The notes beneath the pieces are model-generated. The model had not been told where the DNA came from. It did no database searches and saw only the letters and a program-made list of their open reading frames with translations. Positions 54,801 through 63,500 of a stretch of 64,000 bases of DNA are shown here, piece after piece. This DNA is from Methanobacterium sp964452085 (lineage in GTDB: Archaea; Methanobacteriota; Methanobacteria; Methanobacteriales; Methanobacteriaceae), in the NCBI GenBank assembly GCA_964452085.1, contig CAYVKL010000003.1, positions 259,128 through 323,127 of the forward strand. Direction: 5' to 3'. Position numbers and translations under genes: made by a program. Numbering within the stretch: position 1 is the first letter of the stretch; each line of letters opens with the position of its first letter.

Positions 54801-55470
54801 TGATGTTTCTACAACAGTTGACAGCCAAACTATTCACACATCAGTTACTATTGATGCCACAAAGCCTACTGTAACCAGTACTAATCCAGCCCAGTACGCA
54901 GTAAACTTACCCTCAAATCAAGTGTTCACAGTAACCTTCAGCGAAGCAATTCTAGCAGCTAATCTCAACTTGGTTGTGCTTAAAACAAGCACCGGAACAG
55001 TAATACCCACCGCCAAAAGCATAACAGGGAACGTGTTAACCATAACCCCCAATATTACATTAAACGAAGCTAAATACCTATTACTATTATACGCAGGTTG
55101 TGTGACTGATCTAGCAGGTAACCCCACAGCCGCAATGACCAGAACTTACAGTGTGGGAGCCTCACCATACGTAACCAGCACAGATCCAGCAAACTACGCA
55201 TTGAACGTGGCAAGAAATAAAGTAATTACAGCTACCTTTAACGAACCCATACTAGCAAAATACCTTACTCTGATTTACCTTAAAACCACCACGGGAGTTA
55301 TAATACCAACTAGTAAGAGTGTTAGTGGAAACGTGTTAACCATCACACCCCCCAGCCCACTTGCCGCAGGAACACGATATCTGGTGCTGATCTACTACTT
55401 TGCTTTAACAGACCTATCAGGCAACCCCAATGTGAACAAACAATTCACTTTCACTACAGGAGCAACCTAA
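51868..55470 (+). CDS. Adhesin-like surface protein with glycine-rich beta-helix
   Basis: A 1200-residue exported protein. Signal peptide VIPLFFLTLTLLFCLGTASA ends near residue 33, followed by a Ser/Asn-rich spacer. A first beta-helix (about 85-330, GGAIDNNNILTVQNCDFLEN) ends with NWWGSN near 325; an Ig-like domain follows. A second beta-helix starts near 450 (DVYVATTGNDATGDGSSSLP) and from about 590 to 840 each coil carries Gly-Asn-Gly-Gly insertions before GGAIYN, ending in NWWGSN near 880. Then a Big_1-like domain (about 905-995) and two Big_5-type domains (about 1000 and 1100). No anchor sequence at the C-terminus. Likely attached to the wall by its Ig-like end. Confidence 0.85.
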   Translation: MGRRIITNKTKIVIPLFFLTLTLLFCLGTASAALEGSDNITVPSDNLTISNVQNTSSSLNSNGDNSPDSSGSTSNEILPDPQIYRDGVAVDRGHGAGYVYLTITAAIADALPGDTIMLENGVYHEHFIVTKNLTFNIFSGTVTFTQGGTGPIITINSGVTAILQNLNIIGLDTQGILNQGTLTVQNCNFARNRGVFGGAIDNNNILTVQNCDFLENWADSCGGAISNIGTCTITDSTFNNNKAALGGGALNNQGSTMNFSGCTFIGNNATDLSYGNGGVIFNYMATVNAHFNRFYNNTAKYGLVIANIENPSGTSGPVNAENNWWGSNINPTTIPNLIGGNNVDSNPWIMLTITSSDDLIDSAGTTNIIANLKYNSNNQDTLALYGDSVPNVNVAFNADSLGSVSPTSGTISNGLFTTVFTAGSNFGNSIVNATCNSQKVNTTIRIRNMTDVYVATTGNDATGDGSSSLPFQSLLKAISEVRASGTVHVANGVYTGSSNRDITIAKTINIFGQSQSGTVINGQHLGRIFTITSGMLNLVNLTLVNGTALNGTRGTDGEDGGILYNPEDGTAGNSGSAGGAIHNSGIVIAENCTFSNNTAGNGGNGGNGGSGIGNGANGANSGAGGNGGAIYNTGWLILTNCTFTGNKAGNGGTGGTGGTGLFGNGGSGGNGNNGGSGGAIYNSGTGIILITSCIINNNSAGNGGIGGIGGVGVVGNGTAGGNGGTGGNGGAIYNLMTLNINTSNINNNTAGNGGLGGTGGNGSTNVVIETTTFNTYGGNGGNGGAGGNSGAIYNTMNFTIKSSNITQNTIGNGANGGTGGIGGLGNGNTGTGGTSGNGGAIYTGSANNVVINFNRIIGNTAPQGSAIFCASGSVDATSNWWGSNANPNSQVTGLTILNWLVLNLTANPTLIGNGGTSNITADLLHDQNGVYYDPASDHVPEGIPVTFATTLGTITSPLSTVNGTAKNTLNGGSVSGVADVSTTVDSQTIHTSVTIDATKPTVTSTNPAQYAVNLPSNQVFTVTFSEAILAANLNLVVLKTSTGTVIPTAKSITGNVLTITPNITLNEAKYLLLLYAGCVTDLAGNPTAAMTRTYSVGASPYVTSTDPANYALNVARNKVITATFNEPILAKYLTLIYLKTTTGVIIPTSKSVSGNVLTITPPSPLAAGTRYLVLIYYFALTDLSGNPNVNKQFTFTTGAT
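53635..54385 (+). repeat. Glycine-asparagine-rich coding repeats
   Basis: GGAAACGGA- and GGAACCGGA-type nine-base units are repeated in five clusters inside the second adhesin gene, each cluster followed by a GGxGCCATCTATAAC box. They encode Gly-Asn-Gly-Gly and Gly-Thr-Gly-Gly runs placed at the same turn of successive beta-helix coils. Confidence 0.7.
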
Positions 55471-55504
55471 AAACCCTCTCTTTTTTATTTTTTACTTTTT
55501 TTAA

Positions 55505-55957
55505 TGTTTAATTTATGAATAAATTAAATATAAATGCTCCTTGAATTTAATTAAGTTCTAAATGACTTTTTATAAGAATTTAAGGTTCATTATTTCATTG
55601 CTAAAAACTGTAAAATATCTCGATGAGACGATTTTACGGTAATAATTCTCCCCCCATTATTCTCTCCAAAAAATATAATAAAATCTAACAATAATATACA
55701 TATCAGTGTAAAAATATCCTATCCATAAGCAATACTGTAAAGTGAATTAATCCATTTCAATCATAAATTCTTTTTAAGGCAATGAAATTTCTTTATTTTC
55801 ATTTTATGGAGGGATAAAAAGTTAATAAGGGTTTTTAAATGGGGGTTATGGGTTTGAAAACCATGATAACAGGTGGAAATTTTAAAAAATCAGGCATATT
55901 TTTTATTTTAATTATTCTATTATTATTTGCAGTTTCTATGGCAACTTTAAACACATC
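55505..55957. repeat. Duplicated leader cassette, copy 1
   Basis: A 453-base segment covering the intergenic region, promoter, ribosome binding site and signal-peptide codons of the third adhesin. It is identical to 60051-60503 except for one base (T/A near 55529). It includes a 28-base imperfect palindrome at 55610-55637 (GTAAAAT..ATTTTAC). Identity stops abruptly in the codons at the signal-peptide end. Confidence 0.92.
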
Positions 55958-58900
55958 CCATGCTGCTGCAACTCTTTATGTTAACGGAACCGGAGGTAAT
56001 GATACTTATGATGGTACAAGTCCAACATGGGTTAGTGGAACAATCGGACCCAAAAAAACCATACAAAACGCCAGCAATACCGTCGACACTAGCGGAACTG
56101 TCCACGTGGCTAGTGGAACCTACAACGAACACATCAGTATATTCAAAAGCCTTAATCTTATTGGAGCTAACAGAGATACCACTATCATTAATGGGACTAA
56201 TAACGGTCAACCATTAATGATTGCCGATACCATTAACGTAAATATTACGAACTTCACCATTCGAAACGGGGCAAGCACCGATGGTGGTGCCATAAACAAT
56301 CGAGGTACATTAACCATCACTAACTCCACCCTAACAGGAAACACCGCCACCAATGGTGGTGCCATATACAACTTCTTTGATAATACCTTAACCATTATCA
56401 ACTCCACCATAACAGGAAACACGGCCTCAACTTTTGGTGGTGCCATATACAATGGCGAATATTGTACAGTAACCATCACCAACTCCACCATAACAGGAAA
56501 CACCGCCAATAGTGATGGAGGCGCCATATACAACGACGGTACAATAACCATTACTAACTCCATCATAACAGGAAACACCGCCAATGGTGGTGGTGCCATA
56601 TTAAACGACTATGGTACCGTAAACATTAATAACTCCACCCTAACAGGAAACACCGCTGATTATGGTGGTGCCATATACGCCCTTTATGGTAATATAAACA
56701 TGCATTTCAACCGTGTAGTAAGTAATACACCTAATACTATCGTGACAATTAATTCCGTGATTAATGCTGAGGATAATTGGTGGGGTTCTAACTCAAATCC
56801 AGCCAGCCAGTTTTCAGGAAGTGGAACTTTTAATTACAATCCCTGGCTTTACATGACTTTAACTGCTAACCCTACCCTGGTGCTTAATGGAGGAACCAGC
56901 AATCTAAATGCGAGTTTCAACAACGCTTATGATGGGACTATTATAACACCTATTAATCCTGCTGGTGGCCATTTGCCTGACGGTTGTACGGTGACTTTCA
57001 CTACTGATCGGGGTAATGTAGGAAGTAAAACCACCACCAAAAACACCATGAACGGAGCAGCCATAGCTACACTCACTGCTAATGAAGGAACTGGAACTGC
57101 GCACCTCTCTGCACAGTTGGACAGCCAAACTGTGAACACCGCTGTGGGGGTAGAAACCTTATATGTTAACGCAGCAACTGGGAATGATACTTGGGATGGA
57201 ACCAACCCCACATATATATCCGGAACCACCGGGCCTATGAAAACTATTCAAACTGCTGTTAATACGATAAACAGTGGAGGTACGGTTAATGTGGCAAGTG
57301 GAATTTATACTGAGCATTTAACTGTCGATAAAAACCTTAATCTCATTGGTGCTAACCGTGACACCACTATAATTGACGGGACTAATAACGGCCAACCATT
57401 ATACGTTGCAACTAGTAACGTAAATATAAAGAATTTCACCATTCGAAACGGTACAAGCACAGTTGGTGGTGGAATAGAAAATTATAATGGTTATTTAACC
57501 ATCACTAACTGTTTCATCACTGGAAACACCGCCACTAATCTTGGAGGTGCCATATTCAATTTATATACATTAACCATCACCAACTCCACCCTAACAGCAA
57601 ACACCGCCACCAATGATGGAGGTGTCATATACAATTCAGATACAGTAACCATCACCAACTCCACCCTAACAGCAAACACCGCACCTTATGGTGGTGTCAT
57701 ATACAATTCAGGTACATCAACCATTACTAACTCCACCCTAACAGCAAACACCGCCAATGGTGGTGGTGCCATATACAATTCAGGTACATTATCCCCCACA
57801 TACTTAACCCTCACTAACTCCACCCTAACAGCAAACACCGCCAATAGTGATGGAGGCGCCATATACAATGTTTATGGGACAATAAACATTAATAATTCTA
57901 TCTTAACAGGAAACAGTGCCACTATTAGTGGTGGTGCCATATTAAACTATTATGGTACATTAATCCTCACAAACTCCGCACTAACAGGAAACACCGCCAA
58001 TTATGGTGGTGCCATAAGCAACTATGGTGCTGGTGTGACCATGCATTTCAACCGAGTGGCCAATAATTCACCGAATGTTATTTATACTTATAGTGATGTG
58101 ATTGATGCTGAGAATAACTGGTGGGGATCTAACTTCAACCCATCCAGCCAATTCACAGGAAGTGGAACAGTGAATTACTCCCCATGGCTTTACATGACCC
58201 TCACAGCCAACCCCACACTTATTCTTAATGGAGCAACCAGCACTCTCACTGCAAGTTTCAACAACGCATATGATGGGGCCGTTATAACACCTATTAATCC
58301 TGCTGGTGGTCATTTGCCAGATGGTTCTGTAGTGACCTTCACCACAGATCTGGGAAGTGTGGGCAGCCCAACCACCACCAAAAACACCAGTAACGGAGCA
58401 GCCATAGCTACACTTACTGCTAATGCGGGAATTGGAACTGCAAACATCACTGCACAGTTGGACAGCCAAACATTAACAACCACTGTGGGAATTACAGATA
58501 CGTTATATGTTAATGGGGCAACGGGGAATGATGACTTTAACGGATTAAGCCCCACTTATATTGGTGGTCATAATGGGCCTATGGTAACTATAAAAAATGC
58601 TTTGAACACCATAATCCTTGGTGGCACCATTAAGGTGGCCAATGGAACTTACACTGAAAATTTGATCATTAATCAGAACGTTAACATTATAGGAAATATT
58701 AAAAGCATAATAACACCGCCTAACCCCACTGATTGTATCATAACCATCACAGACCTTATCACCAATGCTATGATAAATGGTTTCACTATTCAGGGAGCAA
58801 CTAGCGGTACCGGTGTGTTTATAATGGGTAGTGGTGTCACAGTTAAAAACAATAGTATTGTTGGTAATAAAAAAGGAATCTTGACTGATAACGTAGCAAA

Positions 58901-60017
58901 TATAGTCATAACTGAAAACAATATTATGGACAATCAGGTCGGGATAGATAGATGTTCTGAGGGAATTAAAATTAATTTCAACCGCATAATTAATAATGAA
59001 ATCAACATCTCCACTGAACTAGAAGGAATAGATGCAACAAACAACTGGTGGGGTTCAAACGATGACCCCAGCAGCAGAGTGTCAAGTGGTGTTGTTGTTA
59101 AACCATGGCTGGTTTTAAATGTGAATGCTAATCCAACCGTTATCAAAAATGGGGGCACATCTAACATAACAGCAGACTTATTGCATGATTCAAAAGGAGA
59201 TTACCATCCTCCTGCAAGTGGTCATGTTCCCGATATGATACCAGTAAGTTTTACCACAACAAAGGGCACAATAAACAGCCCATTATCTACAGTCAATGGA
59301 ACTGCAAAGGCCAATTTAGTTGGTAGTGCTGTAAGTGGTGTTGCCGATGTTAGCGCAACCGTTGACAGTCAAACTGTTCACACATCAGTTACTATTGACA
59401 ACACAGCACCGACAGTAACCAGCACCAACCCCGCCCAATATGCAGTAAATTTACCTTCAAATCAAGTATTTACAGTCACCTTCAGCGAAGCAATCAAAGC
59501 AGCAAACCTCAACTTAGTTGTACTTAAAACCAGCACCGGAACAGTAATCGCCACCACCAAAACAATCACAGGTAATGTACTAACCATAACACCAAATAGT
59601 GCTCTAAGCGAAGCCAAATACCTATTATTATTGTATGCAGGTTGTGTAACCGACCTGGCAGGTAACCCCGCAGCAGCACTAAGCAGAACTTACAGTGTAG
59701 GAGCACAACCATACGTAACCAGCACCGACCCAGTGAATTATGCATTGAACGTTGCAAGAAACAAAGTTATCACGGCAACCTTCAACGAACCCATACTAGC
59801 CAAATACCTAACCCTAATCTACCTTAAAACCGTAACCGGAGGAATCCAAGTAGCCACCATCAAAAGCGTCAGCGGAAACACACTAACCATCACACCCACC
59901 ACCCCACTAGCCGCCAACACACGATACATGCTACTAATCTACACCTTCGCAGTAACAGATCTCGTAGGCAACTCAAACATAAACAAAGCCATCACCTTCA
60001 CCACCGGAGCAACCTAA
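55839..60017 (+). CDS. Adhesin-like surface protein, three beta-helix blocks
   Basis: A 1392-residue exported protein. Signal peptide (GIFFILIILLLFAVSMATLN) ends near residue 43. Three blocks follow, each starting with TLYVNG-type G-NDxYDG and ending in NWWGSN (near 312, 760 and 1070). The first two are Pmp-like beta-helices with 20-24-residue coils of the form GGAIYN-x-GTITITNSTLTGNTA; the third is a plain beta-helix. Each block is followed by an Ig-like domain (VTFTTDRGNVGSKTTT, VTFTTDLGSVGSPTTT). Two Big_5-type domains end the protein (about 1188 and 1291). Asn and Thr dominate. The start ATG 55839 is the first of three nearby in-frame ATGs; which is used is uncertain. Confidence 0.85.
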   Translation: MGVMGLKTMITGGNFKKSGIFFILIILLLFAVSMATLNTSHAAATLYVNGTGGNDTYDGTSPTWVSGTIGPKKTIQNASNTVDTSGTVHVASGTYNEHISIFKSLNLIGANRDTTIINGTNNGQPLMIADTINVNITNFTIRNGASTDGGAINNRGTLTITNSTLTGNTATNGGAIYNFFDNTLTIINSTITGNTASTFGGAIYNGEYCTVTITNSTITGNTANSDGGAIYNDGTITITNSIITGNTANGGGAILNDYGTVNINNSTLTGNTADYGGAIYALYGNINMHFNRVVSNTPNTIVTINSVINAEDNWWGSNSNPASQFSGSGTFNYNPWLYMTLTANPTLVLNGGTSNLNASFNNAYDGTIITPINPAGGHLPDGCTVTFTTDRGNVGSKTTTKNTMNGAAIATLTANEGTGTAHLSAQLDSQTVNTAVGVETLYVNAATGNDTWDGTNPTYISGTTGPMKTIQTAVNTINSGGTVNVASGIYTEHLTVDKNLNLIGANRDTTIIDGTNNGQPLYVATSNVNIKNFTIRNGTSTVGGGIENYNGYLTITNCFITGNTATNLGGAIFNLYTLTITNSTLTANTATNDGGVIYNSDTVTITNSTLTANTAPYGGVIYNSGTSTITNSTLTANTANGGGAIYNSGTLSPTYLTLTNSTLTANTANSDGGAIYNVYGTININNSILTGNSATISGGAILNYYGTLILTNSALTGNTANYGGAISNYGAGVTMHFNRVANNSPNVIYTYSDVIDAENNWWGSNFNPSSQFTGSGTVNYSPWLYMTLTANPTLILNGATSTLTASFNNAYDGAVITPINPAGGHLPDGSVVTFTTDLGSVGSPTTTKNTSNGAAIATLTANAGIGTANITAQLDSQTLTTTVGITDTLYVNGATGNDDFNGLSPTYIGGHNGPMVTIKNALNTIILGGTIKVANGTYTENLIINQNVNIIGNIKSIITPPNPTDCIITITDLITNAMINGFTIQGATSGTGVFIMGSGVTVKNNSIVGNKKGILTDNVANIVITENNIMDNQVGIDRCSEGIKINFNRIINNEINISTELEGIDATNNWWGSNDDPSSRVSSGVVVKPWLVLNVNANPTVIKNGGTSNITADLLHDSKGDYHPPASGHVPDMIPVSFTTTKGTINSPLSTVNGTAKANLVGSAVSGVADVSATVDSQTVHTSVTIDNTAPTVTSTNPAQYAVNLPSNQVFTVTFSEAIKAANLNLVVLKTSTGTVIATTKTITGNVLTITPNSALSEAKYLLLLYAGCVTDLAGNPAAALSRTYSVGAQPYVTSTDPVNYALNVARNKVITATFNEPILAKYLTLIYLKTVTGGIQVATIKSVSGNTLTITPTTPLAANTRYMLLIYTFAVTDLVGNSNINKAITFTTGAT
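56280..58020 (+). repeat. Degenerate 60-80-base repeats encoding beta-helix coils
   Basis: ACCATCACCAACTCCACC, CTAACAGGAAACACCGCC and GGTGGTGCCATATACAA-type segments recur about every 60-85 bases in two clusters (56280-56690 and 57480-58020) of the third adhesin gene. The same units recur in the fourth adhesin (61020-61400 and 62200-62830). They are protein-coding coils and a good substrate for recombination. Confidence 0.8.
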
Positions 60018-60050
60018 AAAACCTTTGTTTTTTTATTTTTTACTTTTCAT

Positions 60051-60503
60051 TGTTTAATTTATGAATAAATTAAAAATAAATGCTCCTTGAATTTAATTAA
60101 GTTCTAAATGACTTTTTATAAGAATTTAAGGTTCATTATTTCATTGCTAAAAACTGTAAAATATCTCGATGAGACGATTTTACGGTAATAATTCTCCCCC
60201 CATTATTCTCTCCAAAAAATATAATAAAATCTAACAATAATATACATATCAGTGTAAAAATATCCTATCCATAAGCAATACTGTAAAGTGAATTAATCCA
60301 TTTCAATCATAAATTCTTTTTAAGGCAATGAAATTTCTTTATTTTCATTTTATGGAGGGATAAAAAGTTAATAAGGGTTTTTAAATGGGGGTTATGGGTT
60401 TGAAAACCATGATAACAGGTGGAAATTTTAAAAAATCAGGCATATTTTTTATTTTAATTATTCTATTATTATTTGCAGTTTCTATGGCAACTTTAAACAC
60501 ATC
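60051..60503. repeat. Duplicated leader cassette, copy 2
   Basis: Second copy of the 453-base segment at 55505-55957, shifted by 4546 bases, with one mismatch. It gives the fourth adhesin the same promoter region, ribosome binding site and signal peptide as the third; the palindrome is at 60156-60183. The 367-base gap 60018-60384 consists of a T-rich terminator plus this cassette and holds no gene. Confidence 0.92.
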
Positions 60504-63500
60504 TAACGCTGCTACAACTCTGTATGTCAACGGAACCAGTGGAAACGACACTTACGATGGAACCAGCCCTACCTGGGTTAATGGAACAATCGGGCCTAAA
60601 AAAACCATACAAAACGGAAGTGACAGTGTAAGCGTTGGAGGAACAGTAAACATTGCAGAAGGAAACTACCAGGAACATATTACCCTATCCAAGAACCTGA
60701 GCCTAGTTGGAAGTGGGCAGACAAAAACTTTCATTAACGGAACAAACAATGGAAGGGTTATCACCATATTAAGTGGCATCAGCGTGAACATTACAGGAGT
60801 GACTATTACCAATGGTAGCAGTAGTTATGGTGCTGGAATAACCAACAATGGAACTCTAACCATTACTAACAGTAGCATCACTAATAATGCATATAATCAT
60901 TCTCCAGGGACTTATACCGGTGAAGGAATAGGAATATGGAACTTTGATTCAACCTTAAATGTTATTAACTGTACCATAACCAATCACAGCGCTTCGAACG
61001 GTGCAGGTATATTCAGCAGAGGGACCCTGAATATTAGCAACTCCACACTAAACGGAAACATTGCCACTAGCGAGGGTGGTGCCATATACAATGCTGTTAC
61101 GTTGACCATCACCAACTCCACACTAAACGGAAACAACGCCTGGCGTTATGGTGGTGCCATATACAATTCAGGCACAACAACCATCACCAACTCCACACTA
61201 AACGGGAACACTGGCAATCAGTTTGGTGGTGCCATATACAATACTGGCACAACAACCATCACCAACTCCACACTAAACACAAACCACGGTTGGATGGCTG
61301 GTGGTGCCATATACAATACTGGCATAACAAATATCACCCAATCCACCCTAAATGGAAACCACGCCGATTGGAATGGTGGTGCCATATACAATACTGGTAC
61401 AATCACCCTGCATTTCAACCGGTTAGTAAATAATTCACCTGATACAATTAGGACAGATACATCAGTTAATGCTGAAAATAACTGGTGGGGTTCAAATTCA
61501 GATCCAGCCAGCCAGTTTGTAGGAACAGTAAATTACAGTCCATGGATTTACATGACCTTCACTGCTAACCCCACATTTATTCTTAATGGAGCAACCAGTG
61601 CTCTCACTGCAATTTTCAACAATGTTTATGATGGAAGCACTGTGACAGCTATTGACCCTGCCAGTGGCCATATACCTGATGGAACTGGAGTGACCTTCAC
61701 CACGGATCTAGGTAGTGTGGGAAGCAAAACAACCATCAAAAATGCCAACAATGGAATAGCAACAGCTACCTTAACTGCTGATGAAGGTATTGGAGCTGCT
61801 AATGTCTCTGCACAATTGGACAACCAAACTTTGAACGCGATTGTAGCAATAGAAACTTTGTACGTTAATGGAGCAACCGGAAATGATACCTGGGACGGGA
61901 GCAACCCCAATCATATCAGCGGCACCATCGGACCTATGAAAACCATTCAAACTGCTCTTAATGCTATACCCAGCGGTGGAAAGATTTATGTGGCCAGTGA
62001 GACCTACAACGAACACCTCACCATCAACAAAAGTCTGAGCCTTATTGGAGCCGACCGTGACACTACTATTATTGATGGGACCAATAACGGTCGAGTAATA
62101 TGGGTTGATGACAACATATTGGGGGATGACTACACAGTAATAATATCTAACTTCACAATTCGAAACGGCAAAATTAACGAGACAGGCACCCCTTTTGGTG
62201 GTGCTATAATCAATTTCGGTGCATTAACCATCAACAACTGCACACTAACTGGTAACAACGCCACATATAATGGCGGTGCCATATGCAACTATAATGGACG
62301 CACTTTAATCATTAATAATTCCAACCTGACCGGGAACACCGCCGATGGTGGAGGTGCTATATACAGCGGCAGTGGTACAGTAACCATAATTTCCAACTCC
62401 ACACTAAACGCAAACAACTCCCCAAGTACTGGTGGTGCCATTCATGTAGATTCAGGTACAACAACCATCACCAACTCCACACTAAACGCAAACACCGCCA
62501 CAAGTGGTGGGGCTATATTTATCCATTCTGGTACAGCAACCATCACCAACTCCACACTAAACGGTAACCACGCATTAGGTGGTGGTGCCATACAAAATGC
62601 AGGTACAACAACCATCACCCACTCCACACTAAACGCAAACACCGCCACAAATTATGGTGGTGCCATACAGAACTACAGTGGGCAATTAAACATCATCCAA
62701 TCCACCCTAAGTGGAAACAACGCCACACAGTATGGTGGTGCTTTATACAATTCAGGTACATTAACTTCAACCATAACTAACTCCACCATAACCTGGAACC
62801 ACGCCGATTTGAATGGTGGGGGCATATTCAATATTGGTCAAATGACCATGCATTTCAACCGGGTAGCAAATAATTCAGCGGAAACAATTTGGACCAATAA
62901 AGCAATTAATGCTACTAATAACTGGTGGGGTTCCAACTCCAACCCATCCAGCCAATTTGCAGGAACTGGAACTGTGGATTACAGTCCATGGATTTACATG
63001 ACCATAACTGCCAACCCCACACTTATTCTTAATGGAGCAACCAGCACCCTCATAGCAAGTTTCAACAACGCCTACAATGGGTCCACTGTAACACCTATTA
63101 ATCCAGCTAGTGGCCATATACCTGATGGATCTGCAGTTAACTTCACCACTGATCTGGGAAGTGTGGGCAGCCCAACTACCACCAAAAACACCAGTAACGG
63201 GGCAGCCATAGCTACACTTACTGCTGATGCGGGGATTGGAACTGCAAACATCACTGCACAGTTGGACAGCCAAACATTAACAACCACTGTGGGAATTAAA
63301 GACACATTATATGTTAACGGAGCAACTGGAAACGAGGACTGGAACGGATTAAGCCCCACTTATATTGGTGGTCATAATGGGCCTATGGCAACTATAAGAA
63401 ATGCTTTAGAGGCCATAATCAGTGATGGGACTATTATTGTAGCTAGTGGAACTTACACTGAAGATCTGATCATTAATCGGAATGTTAACATTATGGGAAA

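Noticed and set aside
56280..58020. Regular 60-80-base repeats that could suggest a CRISPR-like array.
   Set aside because: The units are translated without interruption into beta-helix coils, vary in sequence and spacing, and lack constant repeats with unique spacers.
56207..58555. Long open frames on the minus strand opposite the adhesins (Met-Ala-Pro-Pro and Val-rich).
   Set aside because: They are mirror images of the repeated Asn/Thr-rich coils; the plus strand has signal peptide, domains and start signals.
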